64,000 nt of DNA from Euzebyella marina (GTDB taxonomy: Bacteria > Bacteroidota > Bacteroidia > Flavobacteriales > Flavobacteriaceae). Where the stretch lies: NCBI RefSeq assembly GCF_014855515.1, contig NZ_JACYFK010000001.1, positions 1,922,001 through 1,986,000 on the forward strand, written 5' to 3'. Shown here in pieces: positions 37,058 to 45,335 of the stretch. Position 1 is the first letter of the stretch. Each line of letters opens with the position of its first letter. The position numbers and the translations under genes were made by a program. The notes under the pieces were generated by a model. That model was not told where the DNA came from. It saw only the letters and a program-made list of their open reading frames with translations, and made no database searches.

Positions 37058-37065
37058 CAAAGATA
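37058..37065 (-). promoter_or_regulatory. sigma factor gene -7 element
   Basis: The minus strand reads TATCTTTG, matching TAnnTTTG, 16 bases before a TTG codon at 37041 that begins the conserved part of the sigma factor. It supports the shorter protein. Confidence 0.45.
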
Positions 37066-37150
37066 TTTTAAAATTACGACATTCGTGAAGTAGGGTATTT
37101 TGAAAGAATGTTGTTTAAGCTTAGAAGTAAGCATGAAAATCCAAATCGAT

Positions 37151-38530
37151 ATGAAGAATTATTTAAAACTGTCGCTGTATGCCTTCCTACTGGGTGCAGC
37201 GCTAATCTTGGCGTCCTGTCAAGATGAAGACCCTTTGGAAGAGAGCTTTGATCCTGAACAGACATTGACTACCGATGCCGAGGGGCTTACTTTGATTAAA
37301 AAAGTAGTGGCGAACGATGGATCGGGCGATAATATTATTGATGGCGCTAGTTGTTTTGATATCGCTTTTCCGTATTCTGTTGTAGTCAATGATAGCGAAA
37401 TCATGGTCGAGACAAGTGCCGATTTACTATTGGTAGAAGAAAGCCTTGATGTTTTGGAAGATGAAGATTATGACTTTCAATTGAACTTTCCGCTTACGGT
37501 GACCATGGCCGATTATACTGAAGTAACCGTAGACAGCTATGATTCTTTATACGAACTGGCCGATACTTGTGTCGAAGGCGGAGAAGATGATGATATAGAG
37601 TGTGTTGACATTGTCTATCCGGTGACGGTATTCACCTACAACCCTAATTTTCAGCTTACGAACACCATTGAGGTAGAGAACGATTTTCAGTTTAGAAGAT
37701 TTTTTGCAGGCTTGGCAGAACAAGATTTGATGGGATTGAACTTTCCTGTTTCCTTTCAATATAAAGATAGTACCCAAGTCACTGTCAACAGCAATTCAGA
37801 ACTGACCGATATCATTCGCAAGTCGCAGACTCAATGTGATGAAGACGACGATAATGATCACAATGATGACGATTTTACCGAAGAGCGTCTAGATGAAACT
37901 TTGGTTAAATGCCCTTGGAGTATCGGCAGGTTAGTACGCAATGAACAAGACGATTCCGGGCAATATGAGAACTATTACCTTACCTTTCTTGAGGATGGAA
38001 AAGTAACCGCATCGAACTCTTTCGGTTTTAAAATGGAAGGTGAATGGCAAACGAGAATTTCAGATTATAGGGTAGTAGTCGATTTAGAATTCGAAGATTC
38101 GGCTGAATTTAATGGTACTTGGTATGTCTACGAAATTGTAGAGGGTATTATTAATCTGTTCAATGAGAACAAAGACAAGATTACTCTTGAAAAGGCTTGT
38201 GATTATAAGCCCATAGAATGCTCAGATGAATATATATCTGAATATCTAAAAGAATGCCCCTATAAAATTCTAAACGAAGACGGTACTTTCTTTGAAGAGT
38301 TGACCATTGATTTCGATTCGGAATTGGTTATGTACGTTAAAAACCCAAATGGAACCGTTGTAGACGAAGGTCGCTGGTCTATTTCTGGCAATGTGGTTGT
38401 TTTTGAAGGTCTAAGTATGACCTTGGCCAATTACATCGGAGAGTGGCAGGTAATTGAATGCGGCGAAGGACGATTTAAATTAAAAAGAAATACTGAAGTT
38501 ATCCTACTTGTTATGCAATGTGAGGACTAG
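37151..38530 (+). CDS. acidic lipoprotein with two internal duplications
   Basis: A 459-residue predicted lipoprotein (lipobox LASC, Cys23). Two related units, Cys68-Cys140 and Cys151-Cys229, each begin C-x-D-I-x-[FY]-P and contain a later NFP motif. An Asp-rich linker (229-242) follows. Two lipocalin-like units, Cys254-Cys350 and Cys369-Cys457, begin CPW/CPY and contain GEW or GRW motifs. I know no named family for the first pair. An in-frame ATG at 37133 is possible, but 37151 gives a cleaner signal. It diverges from the FecI/FecR/receptor set. Confidence 0.85.
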   Translation: MKNYLKLSLYAFLLGAALILASCQDEDPLEESFDPEQTLTTDAEGLTLIKKVVANDGSGDNIIDGASCFDIAFPYSVVVNDSEIMVETSADLLLVEESLDVLEDEDYDFQLNFPLTVTMADYTEVTVDSYDSLYELADTCVEGGEDDDIECVDIVYPVTVFTYNPNFQLTNTIEVENDFQFRRFFAGLAEQDLMGLNFPVSFQYKDSTQVTVNSNSELTDIIRKSQTQCDEDDDNDHNDDDFTEERLDETLVKCPWSIGRLVRNEQDDSGQYENYYLTFLEDGKVTASNSFGFKMEGEWQTRISDYRVVVDLEFEDSAEFNGTWYVYEIVEGIINLFNENKDKITLEKACDYKPIECSDEYISEYLKECPYKILNEDGTFFEELTIDFDSELVMYVKNPNGTVVDEGRWSISGNVVVFEGLSMTLANYIGEWQVIECGEGRFKLKRNTEVILLVMQCED

Positions 38531-38546
38531 AGTTTTTACAAAAATT

Positions 38547-38561
38547 GCCGGAGCGTCCGGT
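38547..38561. repeat. small hairpin after the acidic lipoprotein gene
   Basis: CCGGA (38548-38552) and TCCGG (38556-38560) with a GCG loop, extendable by a G-U pair. It lies between the stop codon and the terminator at 38582 and has no T-run of its own. Confidence 0.4.
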
Positions 38562-38581
38562 AGTTCACCCCACAAACGAAG

Positions 38582-38611
38582 GAGCGCCCATTGATCAATG
38601 GGTGCTCTTTT
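38582..38611 (+). terminator. intrinsic terminator, near-perfect palindrome
   Basis: GAGCGCCCATTG and CAATGGGTGCTC pair over 12 positions with one G-T mismatch and a minimal loop, followed by four T. It is 51 bases after the lipoprotein stop codon. The rest of the gap to ffh holds only the ffh promoter. Confidence 0.75.
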
Positions 38612-38710
38612 ACTTTATAGATGGTCTCTAGTTATTTATGGCAGTTCAACAAAGGTCTTTAACGAGGCTTATTTTTCTTCCAATTCTCCTGTCTTTCCCC
38701 TAGTTATTAT

Positions 38711-38718
38711 TAAATTTG
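38711..38718 (+). promoter_or_regulatory. ffh promoter -7 element
   Basis: TAAATTTG matches TAnnTTTG and ends 25 bases before the ffh ATG at 38744. Confidence 0.6.
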
Positions 38719-38743
38719 CCTTTCTTCAAAATGTACATGAATC

Positions 38744-40081
38744 ATGTTCGATAATTTAAGCGAGAAATTAGATAAGGCCTTACATACGCTACGTGGTCAC
38801 GGTCAGATTACAGAAATCAATGTCGCCGAGACTACAAAGGAAGTACGCAGGGCCTTGCTGGATGCCGATGTCAACTTTAAAATAGCCAAAGAGTTTACCA
38901 ATAGGGTAAAAGAAAAAGCATTGGGTCAAGATGTATTGACCACATTGCAGCCCGGTCAATTAATGGTCAAGATTGTCAAAGACGAGCTGACCGAGTTGAT
39001 GGGGGGTGAAAGTGAAGGTATAAATCTATCGGGTAACCCTTCGGTTATACTTATGTCGGGGCTTCAAGGTTCGGGTAAAACCACTTTTTCCGGTAAACTT
39101 GCCAATTTTCTTAAAACAAAGAAGACCAAAAAGCCATTGCTGGTCGCTTGTGATGTCTATCGCCCTGCGGCTATCGATCAGTTGCATGTGGTCGGAGAAC
39201 AAATCGATGTTGAGGTATACTCTGACCGTGAGAACAATGACCCGGTCGCCATAGCACAAGCGGGTATTGCAAAAGCCAAACAAGAGGGCTTTAATGTAGT
39301 GATTATAGATACGGCAGGTCGTTTGGCGGTAGATGAGGCCATGATGACCGAAATTTCGAACATACATTCTGCCATTCAACCACAGGAGACGCTCTTTGTT
39401 GTTGATTCAATGACGGGACAGGATGCTGTCAATACGGCAAAGGCATTTAACGATGTGCTGAATTTTGATGGTGTTATCTTGACCAAGCTCGATGGTGATA
39501 CACGTGGTGGTGCGGCTATTTCGATTAAATCGGTGGTCGATAAACCTATTAAGTTCATCGGTACGGGTGAGAAAATGGAAGCAATCGATATCTTCTATCC
39601 TTCGCGAATGGCCGACCGTATTCTGGGTATGGGCGATGTGGTCTCTTTAGTTGAAAGGGCGCAAGAGCAATTTGATGAAGAGGAGGCTAGAAAGATTCAA
39701 AAGAAGATTGCGAAGAACAAGTTCGGTTTTGATGATTTCCTTTCCCAAATTCAACAGATAAAGAAAATGGGTAATATGAAGGATCTTATGGCCATGATTC
39801 CCGGAATGGGCAAGGCCCTTAAAGGTATCGATATCGACGATGATGCCTTTAAGCACATTGAGGCCATCATTCATTCCATGACACCGGACGAAAGAGCAAA
39901 CCCTTCAAAACTCAACCACAGTAGAAAAAAACGAATTGCTAAAGGTAGCGGTAGAGAGGTGCAAGAAGTAAATCAACTTTTAAAGCAGTTCGACCAAATG
40001 AGCAAGATGATGAAAATGATGCAAGGCGGTGGCGGTAAAAAGATGATGCAAATGATGGGCGGTGCTCTCGGCCGCCAGTAG
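38744..40081 (+). CDS. ffh: signal recognition particle protein Ffh (SRP54)
   Basis: A 445-residue GTPase that delivers nascent membrane proteins to FtsY and SecYEG. The N domain is followed by the G domain with GLQGSGKTTFSGKLA, DTAGRLAVDE and TKLDGDTRGGAA. The C-terminal Met-rich M domain, which binds 4.5S RNA and signal sequences, spans about residues 320-445, with QMSKMMKMMQGGGGKKMMQMM at the end. The length is normal. Confidence 0.98.
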   Translation: MFDNLSEKLDKALHTLRGHGQITEINVAETTKEVRRALLDADVNFKIAKEFTNRVKEKALGQDVLTTLQPGQLMVKIVKDELTELMGGESEGINLSGNPSVILMSGLQGSGKTTFSGKLANFLKTKKTKKPLLVACDVYRPAAIDQLHVVGEQIDVEVYSDRENNDPVAIAQAGIAKAKQEGFNVVIIDTAGRLAVDEAMMTEISNIHSAIQPQETLFVVDSMTGQDAVNTAKAFNDVLNFDGVILTKLDGDTRGGAAISIKSVVDKPIKFIGTGEKMEAIDIFYPSRMADRILGMGDVVSLVERAQEQFDEEEARKIQKKIAKNKFGFDDFLSQIQQIKKMGNMKDLMAMIPGMGKALKGIDIDDDAFKHIEAIIHSMTPDERANPSKLNHSRKKRIAKGSGREVQEVNQLLKQFDQMSKMMKMMQGGGGKKMMQMMGGALGRQ

Positions 40082-40130
40082 TTTCAACCTTTTGATTTAA
40101 AAACAAATTTATTTACCTGTCAATCACAGT

Positions 40131-41015
40131 ATGAAAATATTAGACGGAAAAAAAGTATCAAACGACATAAAGGAAGAGATTGCCGTTGAGGTATCTCAAA
40201 TGAAGGAAAGAGGTGAGAAGGTGCCCCATTTAGCCGCCGTTTTGGTGGGTAACGATGGTGCAAGCTTGACTTACGTTGGTAGTAAGGTGAGGTCATGTGA
40301 GAAAATCGGTTTTGAATCTACATTGATTCATTTGCCGGAAGACACATCTGAAGAAAGTCTTCTGTCAAAGGTTGAAGAACTTAATGAAAACCCAGAAATA
40401 GATGGTTACATAGTTCAATTGCCGTTGCCGAAACATATCGATGAGCAGAAAGTTTTAATGGCGGTTGACCCGGATAAGGATGTTGATGGTTTTCACCCTG
40501 TAAACTTTGGTAAAATGGCTTTGGATATGGAAGCCTTTATTCCGGCCACTCCTTTCGGAATTATGGAAATTCTGAAGCGTTACAAAGTCGATACTGAGGG
40601 CAAACATGTGGTTGTTATCGGTAGAAGTCATATCGTAGGTAGACCGATCAGCATACTAATGAGCCAAAAAGGCGAAGCGGCCAATTGCACCGTTACGTTA
40701 ACACATAGTAGAACGAAAGACATCAAAGAATTGACCTTACAGGCCGATATCATTGTATCGGCTCTAGGTGTTCCTAAGTTTTTAAAGGCCGATATGGTCA
40801 AAGAAGGAACCGTTATAATCGACGTGGGCATCACAAGGGTACCCGATGATTCAAAGCCAAAGGGGTATTACATTACCGGAGATGTTGATTTTGAGGCCGT
40901 ATCACCCAAGGCTTCTTTCATAACACCGGTTCCTGGGGGTGTTGGTCCGATGACCATCGCCATGCTATTGAAAAATACATTATTGGCAAGAGCACGGCAT
41001 AGAAGTAAAAAGTAA
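40131..41015 (+). CDS. folD: bifunctional methylenetetrahydrofolate dehydrogenase/cyclohydrolase
   Basis: A 294-residue enzyme that oxidises 5,10-methylene-THF and hydrolyses the methenyl product to 10-formyl-THF. The substrate site has [14 protein letters not shown] with the catalytic Lys, [13 protein letters not shown] and [13 protein letters not shown]. The NADP site has [17 protein letters not shown], and the C terminus has [16 protein letters not shown]. It follows ffh by 49 bases and ends at a bidirectional terminator. Confidence 0.98.
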   Translation: MKILDGKKVSNDIKEEIAVEVSQMKERGEKVPHLAAVLVGNDGASLTYVGSKVRSCEKIGFESTLIHLPEDTSEESLLSKVEELNENPEIDGYIVQLPLPKHIDEQKVLMAVDPDKDVDGFHPVNFGKMALDMEAFIPATPFGIMEILKRYKVDTEGKHVVVIGRSHIVGRPISILMSQKGEAANCTVTLTHSRTKDIKELTLQADIIVSALGVPKFLKADMVKEGTVIIDVGITRVPDDSKPKGYYITGDVDFEAVSPKASFITPVPGGVGPMTIAMLLKNTLLARARHRSKK

Positions 41016-41020
41016 TAAAG

Positions 41021-41047
41021 AAAAGGGGGCTAAAGGCCCCTTTTTTT
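41021..41047. terminator. bidirectional intrinsic terminator between folD and the small lipoprotein gene
   Basis: AAAAGGGGGC, loop TAAAG, GCCCC and seven T form a stem flanked by A on the left and T on the right, so it can end transcription from both sides. The T-run overlaps the stop codon of the convergent small lipoprotein gene at 41046. Confidence 0.85.
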
Positions 41048-41213
41048 ATTGATGGTCGAGCCTTTTGAGTGTTTTTTCCATTTTAATGGCCGCTCCAGTT
41101 ATAACGGTGTCACCAGGTTTAATAAGGTCGATATCATTACTGTCGTCAGTGCTGCAACTAAATGTTGATGTCATAGTAATGAGAACAAAAACAAACAAGT
41201 ATAACCGTTTCAT
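41046..41213 (-). CDS. small lipoprotein, 55 residues
   Basis: A minus-strand reading frame that starts ATG at 41213 and stops at 41046. The product starts MKRLYLFVFVLITMTST and continues FSC at Cys20, a good lipobox after a hydrophobic signal, followed by an Asp-rich stretch and a Lys-rich end (MEKTLKRLDHQ). The mature part would be only 36 residues. The open frame on the opposite strand has no such logic. It fills the gap between folD and the MFS gene and shares the terminator with folD. Confidence 0.7.
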   Translation of the reverse strand: MKRLYLFVFVLITMTSTFSCSTDDSNDIDLIKPGDTVITGAAIKMEKTLKRLDHQ

Positions 41214-41324
41214 GATAAGTGGTTTAGAATTTCTTTTAAAACAACGAAATACTTTGCTTTTCAGTATCTACGTAGCGTTAATGAGGTACTTGAAAAGAGC
41301 TCAGCTTTAATTACAACAACATCA

Positions 41325-42629
41325 ATGGCCGTCACCAATCGTTTATCAGTAATTGACCCTGCTAAAAGCCCTATTTTTTATGGCTATATCATTTTGCTAG
41401 TAGGCACTTTGGGGATCTATTGTAGCATTCCGGGGCAGACTATTGGTGTTTCCGTTTTTACTGATCCGGTAAAAGACGCTCTGGGACTTTCCAGAAATCA
41501 GTTTAGCAATGCATATATGATAGGTACCATATGCAGTTCTTTGGTGATTGGGCGTGCCGGAAAATGGTTTGATCTATATGGCGCAAGGTATGTGGCATTC
41601 TTTGCTGCCCTTACTCTTTCTGTGGCTCTAGTGCTCTGTTCGTTTTCGGTACAGATGAGCCAATTTGTGAAAGAGGTGGCCGATATTGATACATGGTTGA
41701 TTCCGTTTTTGTTGATGACCGTTCTCTTTTTTGTTCTTCGTTTTTCCGGTCAAGGTGTTTTGACGATGGCCTCGAGAAACGTAATCATGATTTGGTTCGA
41801 TAAGAATCGAGGAAAAGTAAATGCCATCAGTAGTGTTGCCATTTCATTTGGTTTTTCTTCTTCTCCTCTTTGGGTAAATGCGCTGATTGAAAATTTTAGT
41901 TGGCAAATGGCTTGGCAGTTTTTGGCCGTAGGCCTCTTGATTTTCTCACTGATTGTTCTACAGTTTTATAAGAACAAACCTGAAGAACACGGTTTGCATC
42001 CTGATGGAATTATAACAAAAGATGAAAATGAAGAAAAGCAGGTCGTGGCAGCCAAACAGTTTACCCTCAAAGAAGCACAGGCTACCAGGGCTTTTTGGAT
42101 GTACGCCTTAATGTTGGCATTTAATAGTTTCTTTATTACAGGGTTGACTTTTCATGTTGTATCGGTATTTGCGAGCGAAGGTTTTCCAAAAGAAGATGCT
42201 ATATCCATTTTTTTGCCTGCCTCAGTTGTTGCCGTAACCATTTCAACCATATTTAATTTTCTGAGTGATTATTTACATCTCAAGCTCTATCTGTATCTTA
42301 TGATTTTAGGAGGGCTTATGGCATCCGTTGGATTTTTGCTTTTATCCACCACATTTGGGGTGCCTCTACTAATTGGTGGCTTTGGAATTTTAGGAGGCTT
42401 CTTTGCAGTGCTCAATGCCATTGTATGGCCGCGTTTTTTTGGTAGAAACCATTTGGGCGCCATCACGGGTAAGGTCATGTCTTTTCTTATTCTGGGTAGT
42501 GCTTTGGCTCCCTCCATTTTTAGCCTTTGTTTTTCCACCTTTCGTTCTTATCGTCTTATGGGGTGGTTGGGTATCGTATATTTGGCGTTTCTGGCTATAG
42601 CTTCACTTAGGGCCAACAATCCGCAATAA
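41325..42629 (+). CDS. MFS transporter
   Basis: A 434-residue major-facilitator protein with twelve predicted membrane segments and a central cytosolic loop at about 220-250 (KPEEHGLHPDGIITKDENEEK). The first half has FYGYIILLVGTLGIYCSIPGQTIGVSVF and GRAGKWFDLYGARYV, the latter in the place of the conserved loop 2-3 motif. The EEHGLHPDG loop recalls oxalate/formate-antiporter-like and monocarboxylate carriers. The substrate is unknown and no operon partner is evident. Confidence 0.85.
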   Translation: MAVTNRLSVIDPAKSPIFYGYIILLVGTLGIYCSIPGQTIGVSVFTDPVKDALGLSRNQFSNAYMIGTICSSLVIGRAGKWFDLYGARYVAFFAALTLSVALVLCSFSVQMSQFVKEVADIDTWLIPFLLMTVLFFVLRFSGQGVLTMASRNVIMIWFDKNRGKVNAISSVAISFGFSSSPLWVNALIENFSWQMAWQFLAVGLLIFSLIVLQFYKNKPEEHGLHPDGIITKDENEEKQVVAAKQFTLKEAQATRAFWMYALMLAFNSFFITGLTFHVVSVFASEGFPKEDAISIFLPASVVAVTISTIFNFLSDYLHLKLYLYLMILGGLMASVGFLLLSTTFGVPLLIGGFGILGGFFAVLNAIVWPRFFGRNHLGAITGKVMSFLILGSALAPSIFSLCFSTFRSYRLMGWLGIVYLAFLAIASLRANNPQ

Positions 42630-42913
42630 TGCGCTATATTTAGAATTTAATGGGGTTTGCACCATTCTCTAAGACAGGAAGACAAAATTGTATAGATATG
42701 GGCAAAAATATGTGTGGAGTACGATATATTTCCTGTCTATCTTACACCCTTACATGATTCTTAAGGGTTACAAGAATATAGAAGCGAAGTAGGTTGCTCA
42801 CCATCCTTAAATGAACGACTTAACTATCCCACTGTATAAACTTGTGAAAATTACCAAAGAAAGCCTCATAAGAAACTTGTATTGTTACCAATAAACCAAA
42901 ATAACTAGTACGT
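42630..42913. other. 284-base intergenic region with two inverted repeats
   Basis: Between the MFS gene and the DUF1080 lipoprotein gene. It contains a 9-bp perfect inverted repeat, AGACAGGAA (42672-42680) with TTCCTGTCT (42730-42738), and a hairpin ACCCTTA (42746-42752) with TAAGGGT (42762-42768). There is no T-run and no convincing small gene. The region must hold the promoter of the sugar module that follows, but I see no clear TAnnTTTG. Confidence 0.5.
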
Positions 42914-43672
42914 ATGAAAAGAACCTATGCTCTTTTATCCATTGCCGTTATGTTGATGGCATGTAAATCAGAAACCAAAAAGGAAGAAACAAAACCTGAA
43001 GCGACCCAAGAAACGGCTGCCTCTGAAGAAAACGAATGGATTTATCTTTTTGATGGGTCGACCACCGAAGGTTGGCGTTCGTATAATGGCGAAGCACTGC
43101 CTCCTCAATGGGTTATTGAAGATGATGTGCTCACTTTCGATACCGAGAAGAGAACAGAGGCCAACAAAAAAGGGGGCAACGATATTATTTATGCCGCAGA
43201 GGAATTTGATAATTTCGAACTTGCTTGGGAATGGAAAATACCGGAAGGCGGTAACAGTGGCATGTTATACCATATTAAAGAAGGTGATTGGGGTATGCCC
43301 GAAACATCACCTGAATACCAAATGTTAGATGACCTTAAATGGGAAGAAATAAATAATGCCAAACTTGAAGAATGGCAAAAGACAGGTGCTGATTATGCCA
43401 TGTACGTTCCTGATGTCTCCCAAAAGATAACCAAACCTGCTGGCGAGTGGAATACCTCAAGGGTGATTTTTACTCCAGAAAAGGTTGAACATTGGTTAAA
43501 TGGTAAAAAACTGTTGTCTTTTGTGCCATGGAGCGAAGATTGGGAGAAGCGTAAAAGTGAAGGAAAATGGAAAGATTCGCCAAAATACGGTACTTTTAAG
43601 ACTGGCTATATCGGGTTTCAAGACCATGACAGTCCGCTATGGCTAAAAAATATCAAGATCAAGAGATTATAA
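42914..43672 (+). CDS. DUF1080 (3-keto-disaccharide hydrolase-like) lipoprotein
   Basis: A 252-residue lipoprotein (lipobox LMAC, Cys17) with a Lys/Glu-rich linker, then a DUF1080 domain: WIYLFDGSTTEGWRSY, NFELAWEWKIPEGGNSGMLYH and a C-terminal FKTGYIGFQDHDSPLWLKNIKIK. This concanavalin-like fold includes hydrolases of 3-ketosugars and proteins found beside Gfo/Idh/MocA oxidoreductases. The next gene, 21 bases on, is such an oxidoreductase, so the two probably act on the same sugar. Confidence 0.88.
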   Translation: MKRTYALLSIAVMLMACKSETKKEETKPEATQETAASEENEWIYLFDGSTTEGWRSYNGEALPPQWVIEDDVLTFDTEKRTEANKKGGNDIIYAAEEFDNFELAWEWKIPEGGNSGMLYHIKEGDWGMPETSPEYQMLDDLKWEEINNAKLEEWQKTGADYAMYVPDVSQKITKPAGEWNTSRVIFTPEKVEHWLNGKKLLSFVPWSEDWEKRKSEGKWKDSPKYGTFKTGYIGFQDHDSPLWLKNIKIKRL

Positions 43673-43693
43673 ATCCAAACAAACTGCTCTAGA

Positions 43694-45115
43694 ATGAACA
43701 AAAGGGAATTTTTAAAAAGCGCCGCCGCCGTATCGACCATGGCTTTATTGCCGAACGGTGCCTGGGCCTTTTCACAAGGTAAAAGATTAAGAACTGCACA
43801 TATAGGTGTAGGAAACATGGGGGGTGAAGACCTAAAGGCCATAGCCTCTCACAAATCGGTAGATGTAGTGGCCCTCTGCGATGTCGACTCTATCAATCTT
43901 GCCAAAGCACATAAATTGCACCCCGGTGCCCGTGTTTTCTTTGACTATAGGTCAATGTTAAAAGAAATGGGAGATGAAATCGATGCCGTTATCGTTTCTA
44001 CACCTGACCATACACATGCCCCGGCCTCGATGATGGCTATGGAAATGAATAAGCCAGTATACTGTCAAAAACCTTTAACGCACTATGTTGAAGAGTCTCG
44101 ACGAATGAACAAAATGGCGAAAGAAAAGAACCTTGTAACCCAAATGGGTATTCAGGTACACTCTTTCTACGATTATAAATTGGCAACCCTTTTGATACAG
44201 TCAGGTATCATCGGAAAAGTACATACGGTAAGGGCTTGGTCACCAAAATCTTGGGGCTACAATGGTTCAGCACCACAAGGTGAAGACCCCGTTCCGGCGC
44301 AGTTAGACTGGAATCTTTGGTTGGGTACGGCAAAAGAGCGCCCTTATAAAGAAGGGTATTACCACCCAGGTAACTGGCGTAAACTTTTAGATTACGGTTG
44401 TGGTACTCTTGGTGATATGGGTGTTCATATTTTCGATACCCCTTACAATGCCTTGAATCTTGACGTTCCTTTGACAATCAAGAACGAATGTCGTGAGCCT
44501 AATGGTTTTGGGTATCCCGAGAACAATACGGTAACCTATGAATTTCCGGGTACCGATTTTACCACAAAAACATTAAAATGGGTTTGGTACGACGGACCAG
44601 GAATGCCACCTGAGCATGAAGATTTGATCTTGCCTGGGGCAAAAGCCAAATCGAGCGACAAAAAAGAAGGCGAAAGTATGGAAGATAAGATATCGCTTGA
44701 TGCAGGTGTTGCCGGTGAAGGTCAACTTCCGGATCAAGGAGCGATGTTCATAGGTAAAAAAGGTCGTTTGTTGTTGCCTCACTTTATGCAGCTTCCGAAG
44801 AAAATAGTAAAAGGTAAATATGTTGACATCTCTTCTGAAATTGAGAAGGTTTCAAAAGAACATAATTTGGGTGATCCTATCAGAAATTATGAGTCTGAAG
44901 GGCCAAAACATTACCACCAGTTTGTTGATGCCTGTTTGGGTAACGGCGAAACTACGGCCCCGTTTTCATATGCCTCTAGGTTAACCGAGACTATTCTTCT
45001 TGGTGTCATTGCCGGAAGATTCCCTAATCAGACATTGCATTGGGATGCCGAGGCTGCCAAATTTGCCGAAGAGGAGGCTAACCAATATCTTGATGCCGAT
45101 TACAGAGATTTCTAA
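43694..45115 (+). CDS. Gfo/Idh/MocA family oxidoreductase, exported
   Basis: A 473-residue NAD(P)-dependent sugar dehydrogenase-type protein. The N terminus MNKREFLKSAAAVSTMALL resembles a twin-arginine-type export signal, although it has Lys-Arg rather than Arg-Arg. The Rossmann part contains HIGVGNMGGEDLKAIASH, ALCDVD and TPDHTHAPASMMAMEMNKPVYCQKPLTH with the conserved EKP-like Lys, here QKP. It is coupled to the DUF1080 gene and followed by a gap rich in hairpins. Confidence 0.9.
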   Translation: MNKREFLKSAAAVSTMALLPNGAWAFSQGKRLRTAHIGVGNMGGEDLKAIASHKSVDVVALCDVDSINLAKAHKLHPGARVFFDYRSMLKEMGDEIDAVIVSTPDHTHAPASMMAMEMNKPVYCQKPLTHYVEESRRMNKMAKEKNLVTQMGIQVHSFYDYKLATLLIQSGIIGKVHTVRAWSPKSWGYNGSAPQGEDPVPAQLDWNLWLGTAKERPYKEGYYHPGNWRKLLDYGCGTLGDMGVHIFDTPYNALNLDVPLTIKNECREPNGFGYPENNTVTYEFPGTDFTTKTLKWVWYDGPGMPPEHEDLILPGAKAKSSDKKEGESMEDKISLDAGVAGEGQLPDQGAMFIGKKGRLLLPHFMQLPKKIVKGKYVDISSEIEKVSKEHNLGDPIRNYESEGPKHYHQFVDACLGNGETTAPFSYASRLTETILLGVIAGRFPNQTLHWDAEAAKFAEEEANQYLDADYRDF

Positions 45116-45142
45116 ATAGAAATCAATAAATAAGTCAACTAG

Positions 45143-45319
45143 AACCCGTAACGAGTTTTTTGTAAGGGAACCAATTGGTTCACGATTTTTGAAAGTTCTA
45201 ATAATCCGATTTCGAGTCGGAGTAATTGAAATTCAAAAGTCGTAAATTACACTCAGAACAAAACCGTTACGGGTTTTGTCTTTTTATAAACAACTTAACA
45301 CTTAGAACCGGTAGGTTCT
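45143..45319. repeat. cluster of five small hairpins in the gap before the aldo/keto reductase gene
   Basis: Within 177 bases: an imperfect hairpin at 45143-45157; the perfect 14-bp palindrome GAACCAATTGGTTC at 45168-45181; TCCGA/TCGGA at 45205-45221; ACAAAACC/GGTTTTGT at 45258-45279; and AGAACC/GGTTCT with loop GGTA at 45304-45319. Several share AACC/GGTT arms. The outermost AACCCGTAACG and CGTTACGGGTT also pair with each other. No coding frame is present. Confidence 0.6.
45257..45285 (+). terminator. intrinsic terminator after the DUF1080-Gfo/Idh unit
   Basis: ACAAAACC (45258-45265) and GGTTTTGT (45272-45279) form an 8-bp stem around GTTACG, followed by C and five T. It is the most terminator-like of the five hairpins in this gap. 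Confidence 0.65.
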
Positions 45320-45335
45320 TAATACGATTAACTCA

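Noticed and set aside
41065-41310. 81-residue plus-strand frame after folD
   Set aside because: It is opposite the 55-residue lipoprotein gene, which has a better coding case, and its own product looks random.
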